A DNA stretch of 39,603 bases, from positions 1 to 39,603 of the forward strand of contig VMER01000004.1 in the NCBI GenBank assembly GCA_007375645.1, in the 5' to 3' direction. The notes under the pieces are model-generated. The model worked only from the letters and a program-made list of their open reading frames with translations, had not been told where the DNA came from and ran no database searches. The translations under genes were made by a program, and so were the position numbers. This document shows, piece after piece, positions 22,601 to 31,280 of the stretch; within the stretch, counting starts at the first letter, position 1; every line of letters starts with the position of its first letter. The stretch comes from Parcubacteria group bacterium LiPW_15 (GTDB lineage: Bacteria; Patescibacteriota; Minisyncoccia; UBA6257; 2-01-FULL-56-20).

Positions 22601-23561
22601 TGGCCACGCCAGCCACATAGTATTTACGAAAGTCCGATTTACCCAAAACATAGTCGGCCGCGGAATCCACCAATTGATTTGAAGAATTAAGATTATAAAC
22701 CAGCACCCTGTATCTATCGGAGACGAATAAACGGTGATTAACTGAATCGATAGCCGCATACCGAGCGTCTAAGAAACCTAAGTTATTAGGAGCATTATTC
22801 GGTGATCGATCGGTATAGGAAGGATTCCCGCTGTCGTCCAACTGCCCTAACAGGCCGTAGGCGTTGTAGTCGGAGCTCTGATAGATCACAAAACTTTGGT
22901 CGCCAGAAATTCCTCCGCCAGGAGCCGGAGTGGAAATATAAACATAGGATGTGCCGGCGCTCGCGATATTTGCGGCCGGGACGGAAGCGGTGAGAACGGT
23001 GGTTGAAGCATAGGTCGTGGTAAGCGGCGAACCGCCCCAGTAGATAACGGAGGAGGGCAGAAAATTAGTTCCGTTAACCGTAAGAGTGAAAGCACTGCCT
23101 CCGGCCAGCGCGGAACTTGGAGAAATGCAAGTGAGCGTCGGCGCAGGAGAGGAAGAGCTATGACAAATGCTTGCCTCAGAGATTGTATAGGTGGAAGAAG
23201 CCGTGGTCTGGGTTATCGTCACGCTCGCGGCAGCGGCGTCGCTACAGGCGGAACTTGTAAAAGTGCTTCCACTACCGCTGGTCAAAGAAACGGAAAAATC
23301 TGAAGATGTGGCATTGATGGTAAAAACATCGCCCGTGGCCAAGGTTACCACCACGGTTGAACTGCCAACCGTCAAAGCATCCGCAGTTGACCCTGGCTGG
23401 ATGACAAAATATGTGTCCGGAGTAGACAGATAAAGTGAGGTTGCAGAGGAATAGGTGAGGGTAGAGGCGGAAGCCGTGTTTACGAGAGAAAAAAGAAGGC
23501 CGAAGGCGACCAATAAAAAGAGACCAAAGGCTGTATTTACAATTCCCCTATTGAGACTCAT
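19623..23561 (-). CDS. large secreted NHL/beta-propeller repeat protein with IPT/TIG-like and putative-Ig domains and two C-terminal PG_binding_1-like domains
   Basis: signal peptide; ~10+ repeats of YDSVGNRLFVGDKDNNRVLIFD...NGMSASFVLGQ; two copies of KNLYYGxExxxDVxALQELLxKLGFYxGPITGNFYSLTQxAVIxFQK. Confidence 0.88.
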   Translation of the reverse strand: MSLNRGIVNTAFGLFLLVAFGLLFSLVNTASASTLTYSSATSLYLSTPDTYFVIQPGSTADALTVGSSTVVVTLATGDVFTINATSSDFSVSLTSGSGSTFTSSACSDAAAASVTITQTTASSTYTISEASICHSSSSPAPTLTCISPSSALAGGSAFTLTVNGTNFLPSSVIYWGGSPLTTTYASTTVLTASVPAANIASAGTSYVYISTPAPGGGISGDQSFVIYQSSDYNAYGLLGQLDDSGNPSYTDRSPNNAPNNLGFLDARYAAIDSVNHRLFVSDRYRVLVYNLNSSNQLVDSAADYVLGKSDFRKYYVAGVANNNLLGPTDLAYDSVGNRLFVVDQDNNRVLVFDLSTITNGMSASFVLGQANFTSSAAATTQIGMSSPEGLAYDSVGNRLFVGDKDNNRVLIFNTATITNGMSASFVLGQTGFTSSTATTTQGGVSAPTGLEYDSEYDRLFVGDKDNNRVLIFDVATGTVTNGKNASFVLGQINFTSSTQATTQASMKNPSGVSYDTANDRLFVYDAVNFRTLIFDVATGTVTNGKNASFVLGQANFTSGTYPASTWPSQNKFSNGNDGFGSSFGYIGTLMFNPAENKLFASDPDNQRFLIFSVATGTVSNGMNASGVLGQYDGNGNPDYIKNLPFGAPSANGLSAGADGRDSYTFPNRYGTALDLAGQRLFAADFDNNRVLVFNLDASGNPVDYEADYVLGQDNLYSRATTTRAQNRMRKPSDVAFDPVGNRLFVADYFNSRVLIFDTSSLASGMNASYVLGQVDFTSGVSATTQSGMIAPLALAFDSVNSRLFVGSNSSHRVTIYDVATSSISNGKNASFVLGQTTFTASNQATTQSGMSSPISLTYDSVNSRLFVGDSQYNRVTIFSVATGTVSNGMNASNVLGQTTFTASVSGRTQSRMNQLAGLAYDPTNSKLFVSDNSNQRVLVFDVAAGSVTDGQNASAVFGKADFTSSTGTTGQSGLYYTTGVSYNSTNRRLIVSDSGNNRIMFYKFFTPGSPSFPSSATMGNSYSYTLPSATDSQGTVVYSVTSGAVPPGLHFNGSTLSGTPTAAGVYSFTLEASDVGSWGSASTVAMSGTHTITVITNPGSAVMVGNAGTPSSGGGGGGSVTVTPTATTTATATPSTPPVSPATTTGIPGYSFSKNLYYGMEGSNDVVALQELLKKLGFYSGPITGNFYSLTQNAVIKFQKEHDIVPAVGYVGVLTRSVLNSAPSNGEAATPNGVSPAAKVAFLKNLYYGLENDQDVTALQELLTKLGFYTGPITGNFYSLTQKAVIAFQKAQNITPAAGYVGALTRGVLNGM

Positions 23562-23603
23562 TTGAGTTTATTATAACAGTTAAGAACAAAATAAATCCGC
23601 CGC

Positions 23604-24719
23604 CTACTGGCAAACTGCCGGCTTAGTGGTGGTAGCAGACAAGACCCCGCCGGTGGCGGTTATATAGTTTATCGTGCCGTTCCCGGCGCTATCCAGAAGC
23701 TCGATACAACCGGCGATACTCGGTCCCCCAATGCGCAAGGTCGGAGTGGTCGCTCCGGTTATCTGCAAAGCGGTTGCGGGCGTGGTCGTGCCAATACCGA
23801 TCTTCCCGGCGAAATAAGAGTTTGAAGCGGAAGAAGAATAAATCGCGTATTTCGTTGTTGTGCCGATATCTATGGAATTGTCCATATATATTCCGTAAGA
23901 AGTTCCGGCGGCTCCGGTCCAACCGGAAAGCGCAAGTCCATAGGCCCGAGTGACCACAGCCGGACTGGTCTGCCTCACTTTTATGATCGCTCCATACGCA
24001 TCGGTGATGGTGCTGTTTTGAAGCGCAACGGTATCCGCATAAACCGAATAAGCCGTACCGATTGTACCGGTGCCATAGACCAGCACTTGATCGAAGGCCC
24101 CGTAGGCTTGATGCGCATATCCCGCAACTTGAGTCTCCGCATCAACCGAGATCATATTATCCGTTTCGATACTGGTCGCCAGCAATGCTTTTCCCTGAAC
24201 CCCAACCAACGTTCCATGGCCAAACCCTCCGGATGTTTTTTGGGCCTGGCCAAATACCCCCATTAATCCATTTTCGGTCATAGCTCCGGCAAGCGAATGA
24301 TACCCGCCATATTCGGTGGCAGAGGCGCCAAAAACACTTGAGTCGGCGCCAGTTATATCTATATTTATATGCTTTGCAGCATTAGGTACTGTCCCGGCAA
24401 GGCCGATATTCCCGCTTGTCGCGATTGAAAATACCGCTGCACCGGTTGTCGGACTGACCAATACAAATGAAGTCGACGGAGTGGTGGTCCCGACGCCGAC
24501 ATTGCCGTTCAAAACGGTAAAGCCCGTTCCGGAGGGGGTTAAAATAACATTCTGGTTTGTTCCTCCGGCGGAAAGATTAAGCACGCCATTGGACACCACG
24601 CTTTGATCGGAAAACGTAAGAGCCCCATGGACCACAAAGTATCCGAGGGACAGAAACATCAGCGAGAGAACAAAGACGGCTACGGGTTTTTTATTCAGCG
24701 TTTCGGAGATTTTTCTCAT
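23604..24719 (-). CDS. surface/tail-fibre-like repeat protein with N-terminal TM
   Basis: NGNVGVGTTTPSTSFVLVSPTTGAAVFSIATSGNIGLAG...GKIGIGTTTPATALQITG, resembling phage tail fibre / endosialidase-associated repeats. Confidence 0.6.
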   Translation of the reverse strand: MRKISETLNKKPVAVFVLSLMFLSLGYFVVHGALTFSDQSVVSNGVLNLSAGGTNQNVILTPSGTGFTVLNGNVGVGTTTPSTSFVLVSPTTGAAVFSIATSGNIGLAGTVPNAAKHINIDITGADSSVFGASATEYGGYHSLAGAMTENGLMGVFGQAQKTSGGFGHGTLVGVQGKALLATSIETDNMISVDAETQVAGYAHQAYGAFDQVLVYGTGTIGTAYSVYADTVALQNSTITDAYGAIIKVRQTSPAVVTRAYGLALSGWTGAAGTSYGIYMDNSIDIGTTTKYAIYSSSASNSYFAGKIGIGTTTPATALQITGATTPTLRIGGPSIAGCIELLDSAGNGTINYITATGGVLSATTTKPAVCQ

Positions 24720-24807
24720 CGGTTAATCGATTGGTTAATCTTAGTTTATTCTTGCCGCTAAATTATACAACGGACGCGTTCGAATAATCCAGACTCGTTA
24801 TTAGCCC

Positions 24808-25566
24808 CTACTTCCTTGCCGCATAAACGAATGGCTGGATACTATCAAGATTGAGCTCCAGAGATGCCGGATAAAGTATGGTAAATTCTTTGTTTTCTCC
24901 AGGGGCGAGGCTCTGTATTTCGGTTTCCGAAACTCCGGCGCGATTACCCATTGCATCGTTAAATATGGCCACGACCTTAACGGTCGCAAAAGGAACTGTG
25001 TCACGATTGACGATGCGTCCCCGATATTCGACATTGTTCCCGGAAATAGATGCTGATGGGGATTGAACAACGAGATTGGGCTTGGAGAATTTTCCCGCCT
25101 CGATCCAAACCGGATCGGTTATCTGAAATTCCGCCTTGGCCGGCACAGAACCACCCAGGTTTATGGCAGGAATATCTATATATTTTATTTCGCTCGCGTA
25201 AAGGAAGGAATCCCCGCTTAGAGTTTTTACGATCAAGCCTGCTTCGTCATAGATGTTTACCGCGTATTTAAAGCTCGTTATCGCGTAATCCGGGTTGGGA
25301 TTCTCCGGCCAAAAAAGAACGCTCCATAGTCCGTTGGTAGAAAAAAGCTGAGCTTCTCCGGAGAGAGTCAGGGGTCGAATAGTGGAAGGCAAGCAGATCT
25401 TGGCGCAAGGACCGCCGCAGTCCACGCCCGGTTCGCTCTGATTCTGTCTGTTGTCAAAACAGCTCGCCGGAGGCTTAATGAACATCAAAAAAGCCAGATA
25501 TCCGATTCCCGTGAGAATCGCTAGGTAAAAAATTCCGTAAAAAAAGTGTTTTAGGAAACGCTTCAT
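24808..25566 (-). CDS. TM-anchored extracytoplasmic protein with CxDNxxNxxEpGvDCGGpCxxxC motif
   Basis: N-terminal TM; SCFDNRQNQSEPGVDCGGPCAKIC. Confidence 0.7.
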   Translation of the reverse strand: MKRFLKHFFYGIFYLAILTGIGYLAFLMFIKPPASCFDNRQNQSEPGVDCGGPCAKICLPSTIRPLTLSGEAQLFSTNGLWSVLFWPENPNPDYAITSFKYAVNIYDEAGLIVKTLSGDSFLYASEIKYIDIPAINLGGSVPAKAEFQITDPVWIEAGKFSKPNLVVQSPSASISGNNVEYRGRIVNRDTVPFATVKVVAIFNDAMGNRAGVSETEIQSLAPGENKEFTILYPASLELNLDSIQPFVYAARK

Positions 25567-25586
25567 CCTTTAATTGTATACCAATT

Positions 25587-26315
25587 TCAGCGAAATTCCT
25601 TGCTAAAATAAATTTTGAGATATGCTCCGATATACCTAAAATTTGTTGCAAATAGGCCTTCTTTTTCAAATCGCCGAGGAGAGCTCTTTACGCTAAGTTC
25701 CGGATCAAACCGCACTTTCCCGACATGGCGCGAAAGGAGCATGGCTATGGCCACGTCGTCGCCGTAAAACTTTAAGGGCGGCAATCCCCCGATCTTTTCC
25801 AAAGCCCAATTCCAAGCGGCAAAATTGCCGCCGATTATCACCCCCGCCTTCCGCCAGAAAAGAGTTCTCAATATTTTCGGCACATTCGGCAAAAAATGTT
25901 TTGAGTAGGCCTTGTCGACAAATCTCATTATCCCCTTGAATCCGTAATCGAATGGTCCGGAAACTGCCGCCATTCCCGGCTCCGAAAGATCCGCCTCGAT
26001 CCTAGAGAGCCAATCCATGGGCGGAGTGCTGTCGGCATCTAAAAACGCTATTATCTCGCCCTCGGCAGCTTTTCGTCCGGCCTCCCGAGCGAAGTTAGTT
26101 CCGGGTTCGCGCTCAAAGATAACTTTGTCCGCCTTATTCGCTCTGGCAATCTCTCCGGTTCTGTCTTTGGAATTATTGTCCACCACAATAATTTCGTAAT
26201 CTCTCCGCGGAGTGCCCAAGCGGCGCAAAGAACCGAGCGTCTTCGCGATAACCTCTTCTTCGTTGTAGGCGGGGATGACTATGGAAAATCGCATCCCATT
26301 AGAAGCAGATCGCAA
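25587..26315 (-). CDS. family 2 glycosyltransferase (start possibly at internal MRFSIVIPAYNEEE)
   Basis: FSIVIPAYNEEEVIAKTLGSL...IIVVDNNSKDRT...EIIAFLDADSTPP. Confidence 0.93.
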   Translation of the reverse strand: MRSASNGMRFSIVIPAYNEEEVIAKTLGSLRRLGTPRRDYEIIVVDNNSKDRTGEIARANKADKVIFEREPGTNFAREAGRKAAEGEIIAFLDADSTPPMDWLSRIEADLSEPGMAAVSGPFDYGFKGIMRFVDKAYSKHFLPNVPKILRTLFWRKAGVIIGGNFAAWNWALEKIGGLPPLKFYGDDVAIAMLLSRHVGKVRFDPELSVKSSPRRFEKEGLFATNFRYIGAYLKIYFSKEFR

Positions 26316-26417
26316 TCAAGCGACTTGCATAATTAGCGACTTTTTTATTGTTTATTTTAATTCCCATGTTTTTTATGAAAAGCTGAACGCGATTGCGGCT
26401 TCTAACGGGACACGTTT

Positions 26418-27041
26418 TTATACCAGTTCTTTATCTTTGTGACTCTTTCGCCATTTTCGAAGCTGTCTTACAAAATAGAAAACCAAGAGAGCCGCAAGAA
26501 TAATGTAAATTATCCGGCTCGTTCCTCCGATCTTGTCCGCAAACGTCTGCCAGTACGGACCCATAAGTTTTCCGGCGATTACATATCCTCCGCTCCAGGT
26601 GACAGCAGAGAGAAAAACCATGGTAAGAAATATCTTTGGCTTGAGCTGCAGGAAACCCGCAGCGATCGAAGCATAACCCCTGAGGTACGGGATAAGGCGC
26701 CCCAAATATATCCCCCACCAATCTTTTTTTGAAATAAAATTGCTCAAGCGCTCGATATGCTCTTTATGGATCGGTATCCAGCGCGGTTTCTTGGCGATGA
26801 TGGTTTTACCGAAGAAATAGAAAACAAAATAAAGCAGGGTAGTGCCGATAAAATCACCGGCCACCGCGGAAAGGAAAACTAGCGGAAAACTTAGGGTTCC
26901 GGTGGAAGCCAAGAAGCCCGAAAACAAAAGTACGAGCTCGTTCGGCACCGGGTTCGGAATGCCTATTTCCTGCAAGAAAACTAGGGAAAAAATAGCCAAA
27001 TATCCATAGGAAGAAATGTAGCCGGCAAGTTCAGGAGGCAT
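26418..27041 (-). CDS. DedA-family membrane protein
   Basis: GIPNPVPNELVLLFSGFLAS...LGRLIPYLRGYASIAAGFLQLKPKIFL. Confidence 0.88.
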   Translation of the reverse strand: MPPELAGYISSYGYLAIFSLVFLQEIGIPNPVPNELVLLFSGFLASTGTLSFPLVFLSAVAGDFIGTTLLYFVFYFFGKTIIAKKPRWIPIHKEHIERLSNFISKKDWWGIYLGRLIPYLRGYASIAAGFLQLKPKIFLTMVFLSAVTWSGGYVIAGKLMGPYWQTFADKIGGTSRIIYIILAALLVFYFVRQLRKWRKSHKDKELV

Positions 27042-27064
27042 AGCTAATTATAACATCGCCAGCG

Positions 27065-27883
27065 CTAAACCTCGGGTTCGAGTTCCAAGAGTATCGGATC
27101 GTGATCGGAAAGTTCCGGCTTCAAGTGTTGAGGCCCGTATTGAACGGCCCTCATTCCGATCTTTTTAAGATCCTTTACCAAGATATAATCGAACCGTTTG
27201 GGAACTACTGTCCGGTTGATCCAGTTATCCACATAAGGATTTTCCGGACGATAGCTCGGCATCTCATTGCTCGCGTGTCCGTTATGGAACGGATGGCGGA
27301 ATCCCGAGGACTCGAAAAGTATGGAAAAATCCTGCTGGTTTTGAAGAGCGTGCTCGTTAAAATCTCCGGTCAGAATAGTGGGCATATCTTTTTCGCCGGA
27401 CAGAAGACCGAACATCTTGGCCAGCTGGCTCAGGCGTACCGTGCGATCGAAAAACGGGGTTTCTTCGTGAAGGTGGGTGTTTAAAACCCTGATCTCTCCC
27501 GCCGGAGTTTTAAGGATGACTTCCAAAAATCCTTTACGGGCCACTATTTCTCCGAAGGCGGAATTGAATATGCGGCTGTAAGAAACGAAATTGCTCCTGA
27601 TTATCGGGAATTTGGAAAAGACTACCAATCCCCCGCTCATGTCGAAAAGTTTAAAAAAAAGTAAACGCCGGGTCTCCTCGGTATCGCCGGCCATATAATA
27701 ACTATCCGTGAGCGTGTCTTTTAAAAAAAGACGGTTTTTTATATCGAAGGATTCCTGAATACAAATGATGTCCGCATCGGATTTTTTCAGATATTCCGCC
27801 GTTCTCTTGATCCGCTCTTTGCGGTTTTTCACAAAGAATAACGGCAGATCCCAGATATTAAAGCTGATGACTTTAAGTTTCAT
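27065..27883 (-). CDS. endonuclease/exonuclease/phosphatase family protein
   Basis: VISFNIWDLP...DADIICIQES...RVLNTHLHEE...TILTGDFNEHA...LSDHDPILLEL. Confidence 0.9.
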   Translation of the reverse strand: MKLKVISFNIWDLPLFFVKNRKERIKRTAEYLKKSDADIICIQESFDIKNRLFLKDTLTDSYYMAGDTEETRRLLFFKLFDMSGGLVVFSKFPIIRSNFVSYSRIFNSAFGEIVARKGFLEVILKTPAGEIRVLNTHLHEETPFFDRTVRLSQLAKMFGLLSGEKDMPTILTGDFNEHALQNQQDFSILFESSGFRHPFHNGHASNEMPSYRPENPYVDNWINRTVVPKRFDYILVKDLKKIGMRAVQYGPQHLKPELSDHDPILLELEPEV

Positions 27884-27928
27884 ATTTTAAGCTCTCCACA
27901 AAGTTTACCGCTTTGCCGATAAAATTAA

Positions 27929-27965
27929 AAAGGCCTCCGGAGCCCTGTTTTCCGGAGGCTTTACT
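27929..27965 (-). terminator. intrinsic terminator
   Basis: minus-strand hairpin CCTCCGGA...TCCGGAGG followed by TTTTTAATTTT. Confidence 0.75.
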
Positions 27966-27983
27966 GACTCGCAGAACCCCTGC

Positions 27984-28283
27984 CTATTCTCGCCGACCCA
28001 GTCTCTTCCGCCGGATCCTCGCACCGCTTGCTCGATCCAACTTTTTGGGATTGATCTTCGACGGCCTGGGCATAAAAGGCTCGAGGTGTTTGTGCCCGCA
28101 ATCGTAAAGCTTGCTGCAGTTACATCCTCCGCCCACGGAGCTTGACGCCACGTATTCTTGGACGCGCCGCTTGAAATCCTGTTCGTCTTTCTCTTTGCGC
28201 GGCGCAACGACCGACGCCCTGTATGCGTTGAATTTGATACCTCGCAATTTACGCGCTGACGGCACACGTGCCTCCTTTCTCAT
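27984..28283 (-). CDS. small basic Cys/His-containing protein of unknown function
   Basis: 99 aa ORF followed by terminator on the same strand; contains CNCSKLYDCGHKH; start codon uncertain. Confidence 0.45.
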   Translation of the reverse strand: MRKEARVPSARKLRGIKFNAYRASVVAPRKEKDEQDFKRRVQEYVASSSVGGGCNCSKLYDCGHKHLEPFMPRPSKINPKKLDRASGARIRRKRLGRRE

Positions 28284-28402
28284 CTTTCATAATTGAAATG
28301 CCAGTTCCAAGATTAAACCATCGTCTTAATCAAAACAAGTGCAACAAAAAAGCGGGTCCTTACTGCGCCGAGCGAGGAGCAGAATATATTCCAAGATATT
28401 CT

Positions 28403-28669
28403 GGCCGAGCGATGTCGGAGGAAAAAGCGCAGCCTTTTGTTTGCCGGGAACCGGCAACTGAGGACTCGATTTACTAAAATATTTAAAACAAAAAATCGGG
28501 TCCTTAGTTGCCGGCACATCCTACTTTCCCGAGGCCCGAAGGCCCAAGTATCATCAGATTTGGACGCTTTCACTTCTCTGTTCGGAATGGGAAGAGGTGG
28601 GACACATCCAAATAAAACACCGGCAACTAAAGACCCGATTCCGGGTCTTTGCTCCGACATCGCTCGGCC
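28403..28669. repeat. 18-bp perfect inverted repeat flanking 5S rRNA
   Basis: ggccgagcgatgtcggag (28403-28420) / ctccgacatcgctcggcc (28652-28669). Confidence 0.9.
28508..28626 (-). rRNA. rrf: 5S rRNA
   Basis: minus strand TTGCCGGTG...CCACCTCTTCCCATTCCGAACAGAGAAGTGAAAGCG...GGGAAAGTAGGATGTGCCGGCAA. Confidence 0.93.
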
Positions 28670-29082
28670 GTAGCGCAATTTGTATTTGCGTTACGCTCCT
28701 TCGCTCGTCGTAGTAAGAACTCCGATTTCAGATTTCAGTTTAAAATTTCGAAGTATTTGCGATTAATTAAAGATTACATTTGATCAAACCAGCATTGGGA
28801 TGGCTGGCGGCTATTAGTATTCCTTGGCTAAACACATTGCTGTGCTTACACCTAGAACCTATCAACGTCGTAGTCTCCGACGAAGCCATAGCACCTAATC
28901 TTGAGGTTGGTTTCGCGCTTAGATGCTTTCAGCGCTTATCCAGTCCGAACATAGCTACCCGGCATTTCAGTTGGTACCAAAGCCGGTAGACCAGAGGTTC
29001 GTTCATCCCGGTCCTCTCGTACTAGGGACAACTCCTCTCAAGTGCGAACGCCTGCAGCAGATAGAGCCCAACCTGTCTCACG

Positions 29083-29847
29083 CTGTTGAATTAGCCGCTA
29101 GCGACTAGTAAATAGCCACTAGGGTTCATTGTCCATCATTGCTGATGGGATCGGACTATACCATCACCCGAACATTTATGTTTTTGGGTGGTTGACGTGT
29201 TAGCAAGGCTTATGCCTCACTCTGCTCTTTGCATTTTTAGAGCAAGTCTCTACGGGGTCAATACACGTTTCTTTCTTTTTTTGGAATAATTGAGCTCCCG
29301 ATAAGAATCGATAAGCGTAAGCAGAGTCGAAAAATCTTTTTCGTTCTCAACCTTCGCTTTCAGTTCAATTATCTTAAGCATTAGTTCCAATTGTCTTTTC
29401 TTCAAAATGACGAATGGTTTTACCGACTCCAGGAACTTTTTGATGTCATCTATTTTACTGATGGCATATTCCAGGATTCCGTCTTTCCTTTCGCGCATTT
29501 TTCCGCATCCAATAAGTTCGCATACCGCTTCAAAGTTTTCCTTATCTTGGGCGGACTGAAACAACACTACGTACAGAGCGATTTGGAATCCGTACCGATA
29601 GGTAGAATTCGGTTTTGCTCTTACATAAATGCTGCCGTCCCCATCAAGGAAACCGGCGATATATGCTCTTTTATTGGACGATAAAGACTTTGATAACATG
29701 TACGACTTCCCTCGATATTATCCTAACATATGACAGGTTGAATGTCTTGTATTGTTAGGACTTCATCGATATGAGTCAACTTATGCATCCAGTTATTCCT
29801 AACTGGAGCCGCCGTGTGTTCGATGTCATTTCCTCGGGTTCATTTTG
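29083..29847 (-). other. group I intron in 23S rRNA at E. coli ~2593 (L2593)
   Basis: 5' exon ...GAGCTGGGTTCAAACCGT ends in U; intron ends in G before 3' exon CGTGAGACAGGTTGGG; conserved GGTATAGTCC core near 3' end; encodes LAGLIDADG endonuclease. Confidence 0.88.
29250..29699 (-). CDS. LAGLIDADG homing endonuclease, I-CreI-like
   Basis: AYIAGFLDGDGSIYVRAKPNSTYRYGFQIALYV...FLESVKPFVILKKRQLELMLKIIE aligns by eye with I-CreI (LAGFVDGDGSIIAQIKPNQSYKFKHQLSLTF...QPFLKLKQKQANLVLKIIE). Confidence 0.93.
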   Translation of the reverse strand: MLSKSLSSNKRAYIAGFLDGDGSIYVRAKPNSTYRYGFQIALYVVLFQSAQDKENFEAVCELIGCGKMRERKDGILEYAISKIDDIKKFLESVKPFVILKKRQLELMLKIIELKAKVENEKDFSTLLTLIDSYRELNYSKKRKKRVLTP

Positions 29848-31280
29848 ACGGTTTGAACCCAGCTCACGTGGCCTTTTAATTGGCGAACAGCCAAACGCTT
29901 GGGAGCTTCTCCACCCCCGCGCTAGGCCGAGCCGACATCGAGGTGCCGAGCATGATCGTCGCTGTGGACGCTCGGATCATACTAGCCTGTTATCCCCGGA
30001 GTAGCTTTTATCCGTTGTCTCCGACCGTTCTATTAAGTGTCGTCGGGTCACTAAGTTCTGCTTTCGCATCTGCTCGACTTGTAGGTCTCGCAGTTAAGCC
30101 GGCTTTTGCCTTTACGCGTCGTGCCCGGTTTCCATCCGGACTAAGCCGACCTTAATAAACTCCTCCGTTACTCTTTAGGAGGAAAACGCCCCATTTAAAC
30201 TACCCGCCAGACACTGTCCCAGTTAGGTTTACCTTTTTGGGCTTCCTAACCGGTTAGCTTTTAAAATTGTGAAGATGGCTGTTTCATTGTCGAGTCCACG
30301 CAAACCGAAATCCACGTATCAACCTCTCACCACTACGCTACGCATCAAAACTCTAAAAGCAATATCAAGCTATAGTAAAGCTTCCGGGGTCTTTTCGTCC
30401 CGCTGCAGGTATCCCGCGTCTTCACGGGAATCGCATTTTCACCGAGCTCATCGTTGAGACAGTTCTCCAGTCGTTACGCCTTTCGTGCGCTTCGGAACTT
30501 ACCCGAAAAGGAATTGCGCTACCTTAGAACGGTTATAGTTACCGCTGACATTGACGAGGGCTTCGGGCGGTACGTAACACACCTTGCGGCATGCCACATC
30601 CACCGTTAACCTTCTCGCATCGGTCAGGCGTCACCCCCTATACATCCTATTGCTAGTTAGCAGGGAGCTGTGTTTTTGGTAAACAGTCGCTAGAGATACT
30701 TTCGCTGCGGCTCCGCTTGCGCGGAGCAGGCCTTATCCCGAAGTTACGGCCGCTTTTTTGCCGAGTTCCTTAACGATGACTCACTCGTTCCCCTTAGGCT
30801 TCTCGCCTCACCCACCAGTGGCGGTTTACGGTACGGAAGCCACACTATCGCTTTACTGGGTTTTTCTCGGAAGGCTCTTCGTTCACGTCCGCCCGGTAAA
30901 AACCGAACGTTCTCCCTCTCTCGGCCGAAGCCTTCAAGCAGGAATGCCAAACCAATAAGGCACGTGAATTTATTTTCTTCGTCCCCCAGATATGATAATG
31001 CGGCTGTGCAGGAATATTAACCTGCTGTCCATCAGCTGCGGCTTTCGCCATTGCCTTAGGGCCGACTAACCCGTGGTTGATTGCCAGTGCCACGGAAACC
31101 TTGGATTTGCGGGGTCTCAATTTCTCATTGGGATTGTGGTTACTCATTCCAACATTCTCTCTTCTTGGCGCTCCACGGGTCCTCGCGGATCCCGCTTCGC
31201 AGCAGCCAAGAATGCTCTCCTACCACTTGCGGACTTGATTGAGGAGGCGAGTTTGGTACTCGCCGGAAACCTGAAAGGCG

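Noticed and set aside
19623-23561. Regularly spaced repeats as a CRISPR-like array
   Set aside because: Repeats are in-frame protein (NHL) repeats of about 170 nt, not short direct repeats with unique spacers.
9481-27067. Genome-wide UAG reassignment
   Set aside because: rpsR and several other genes end naturally at TAG, and no in-frame TAG within conserved genes was seen in this window.
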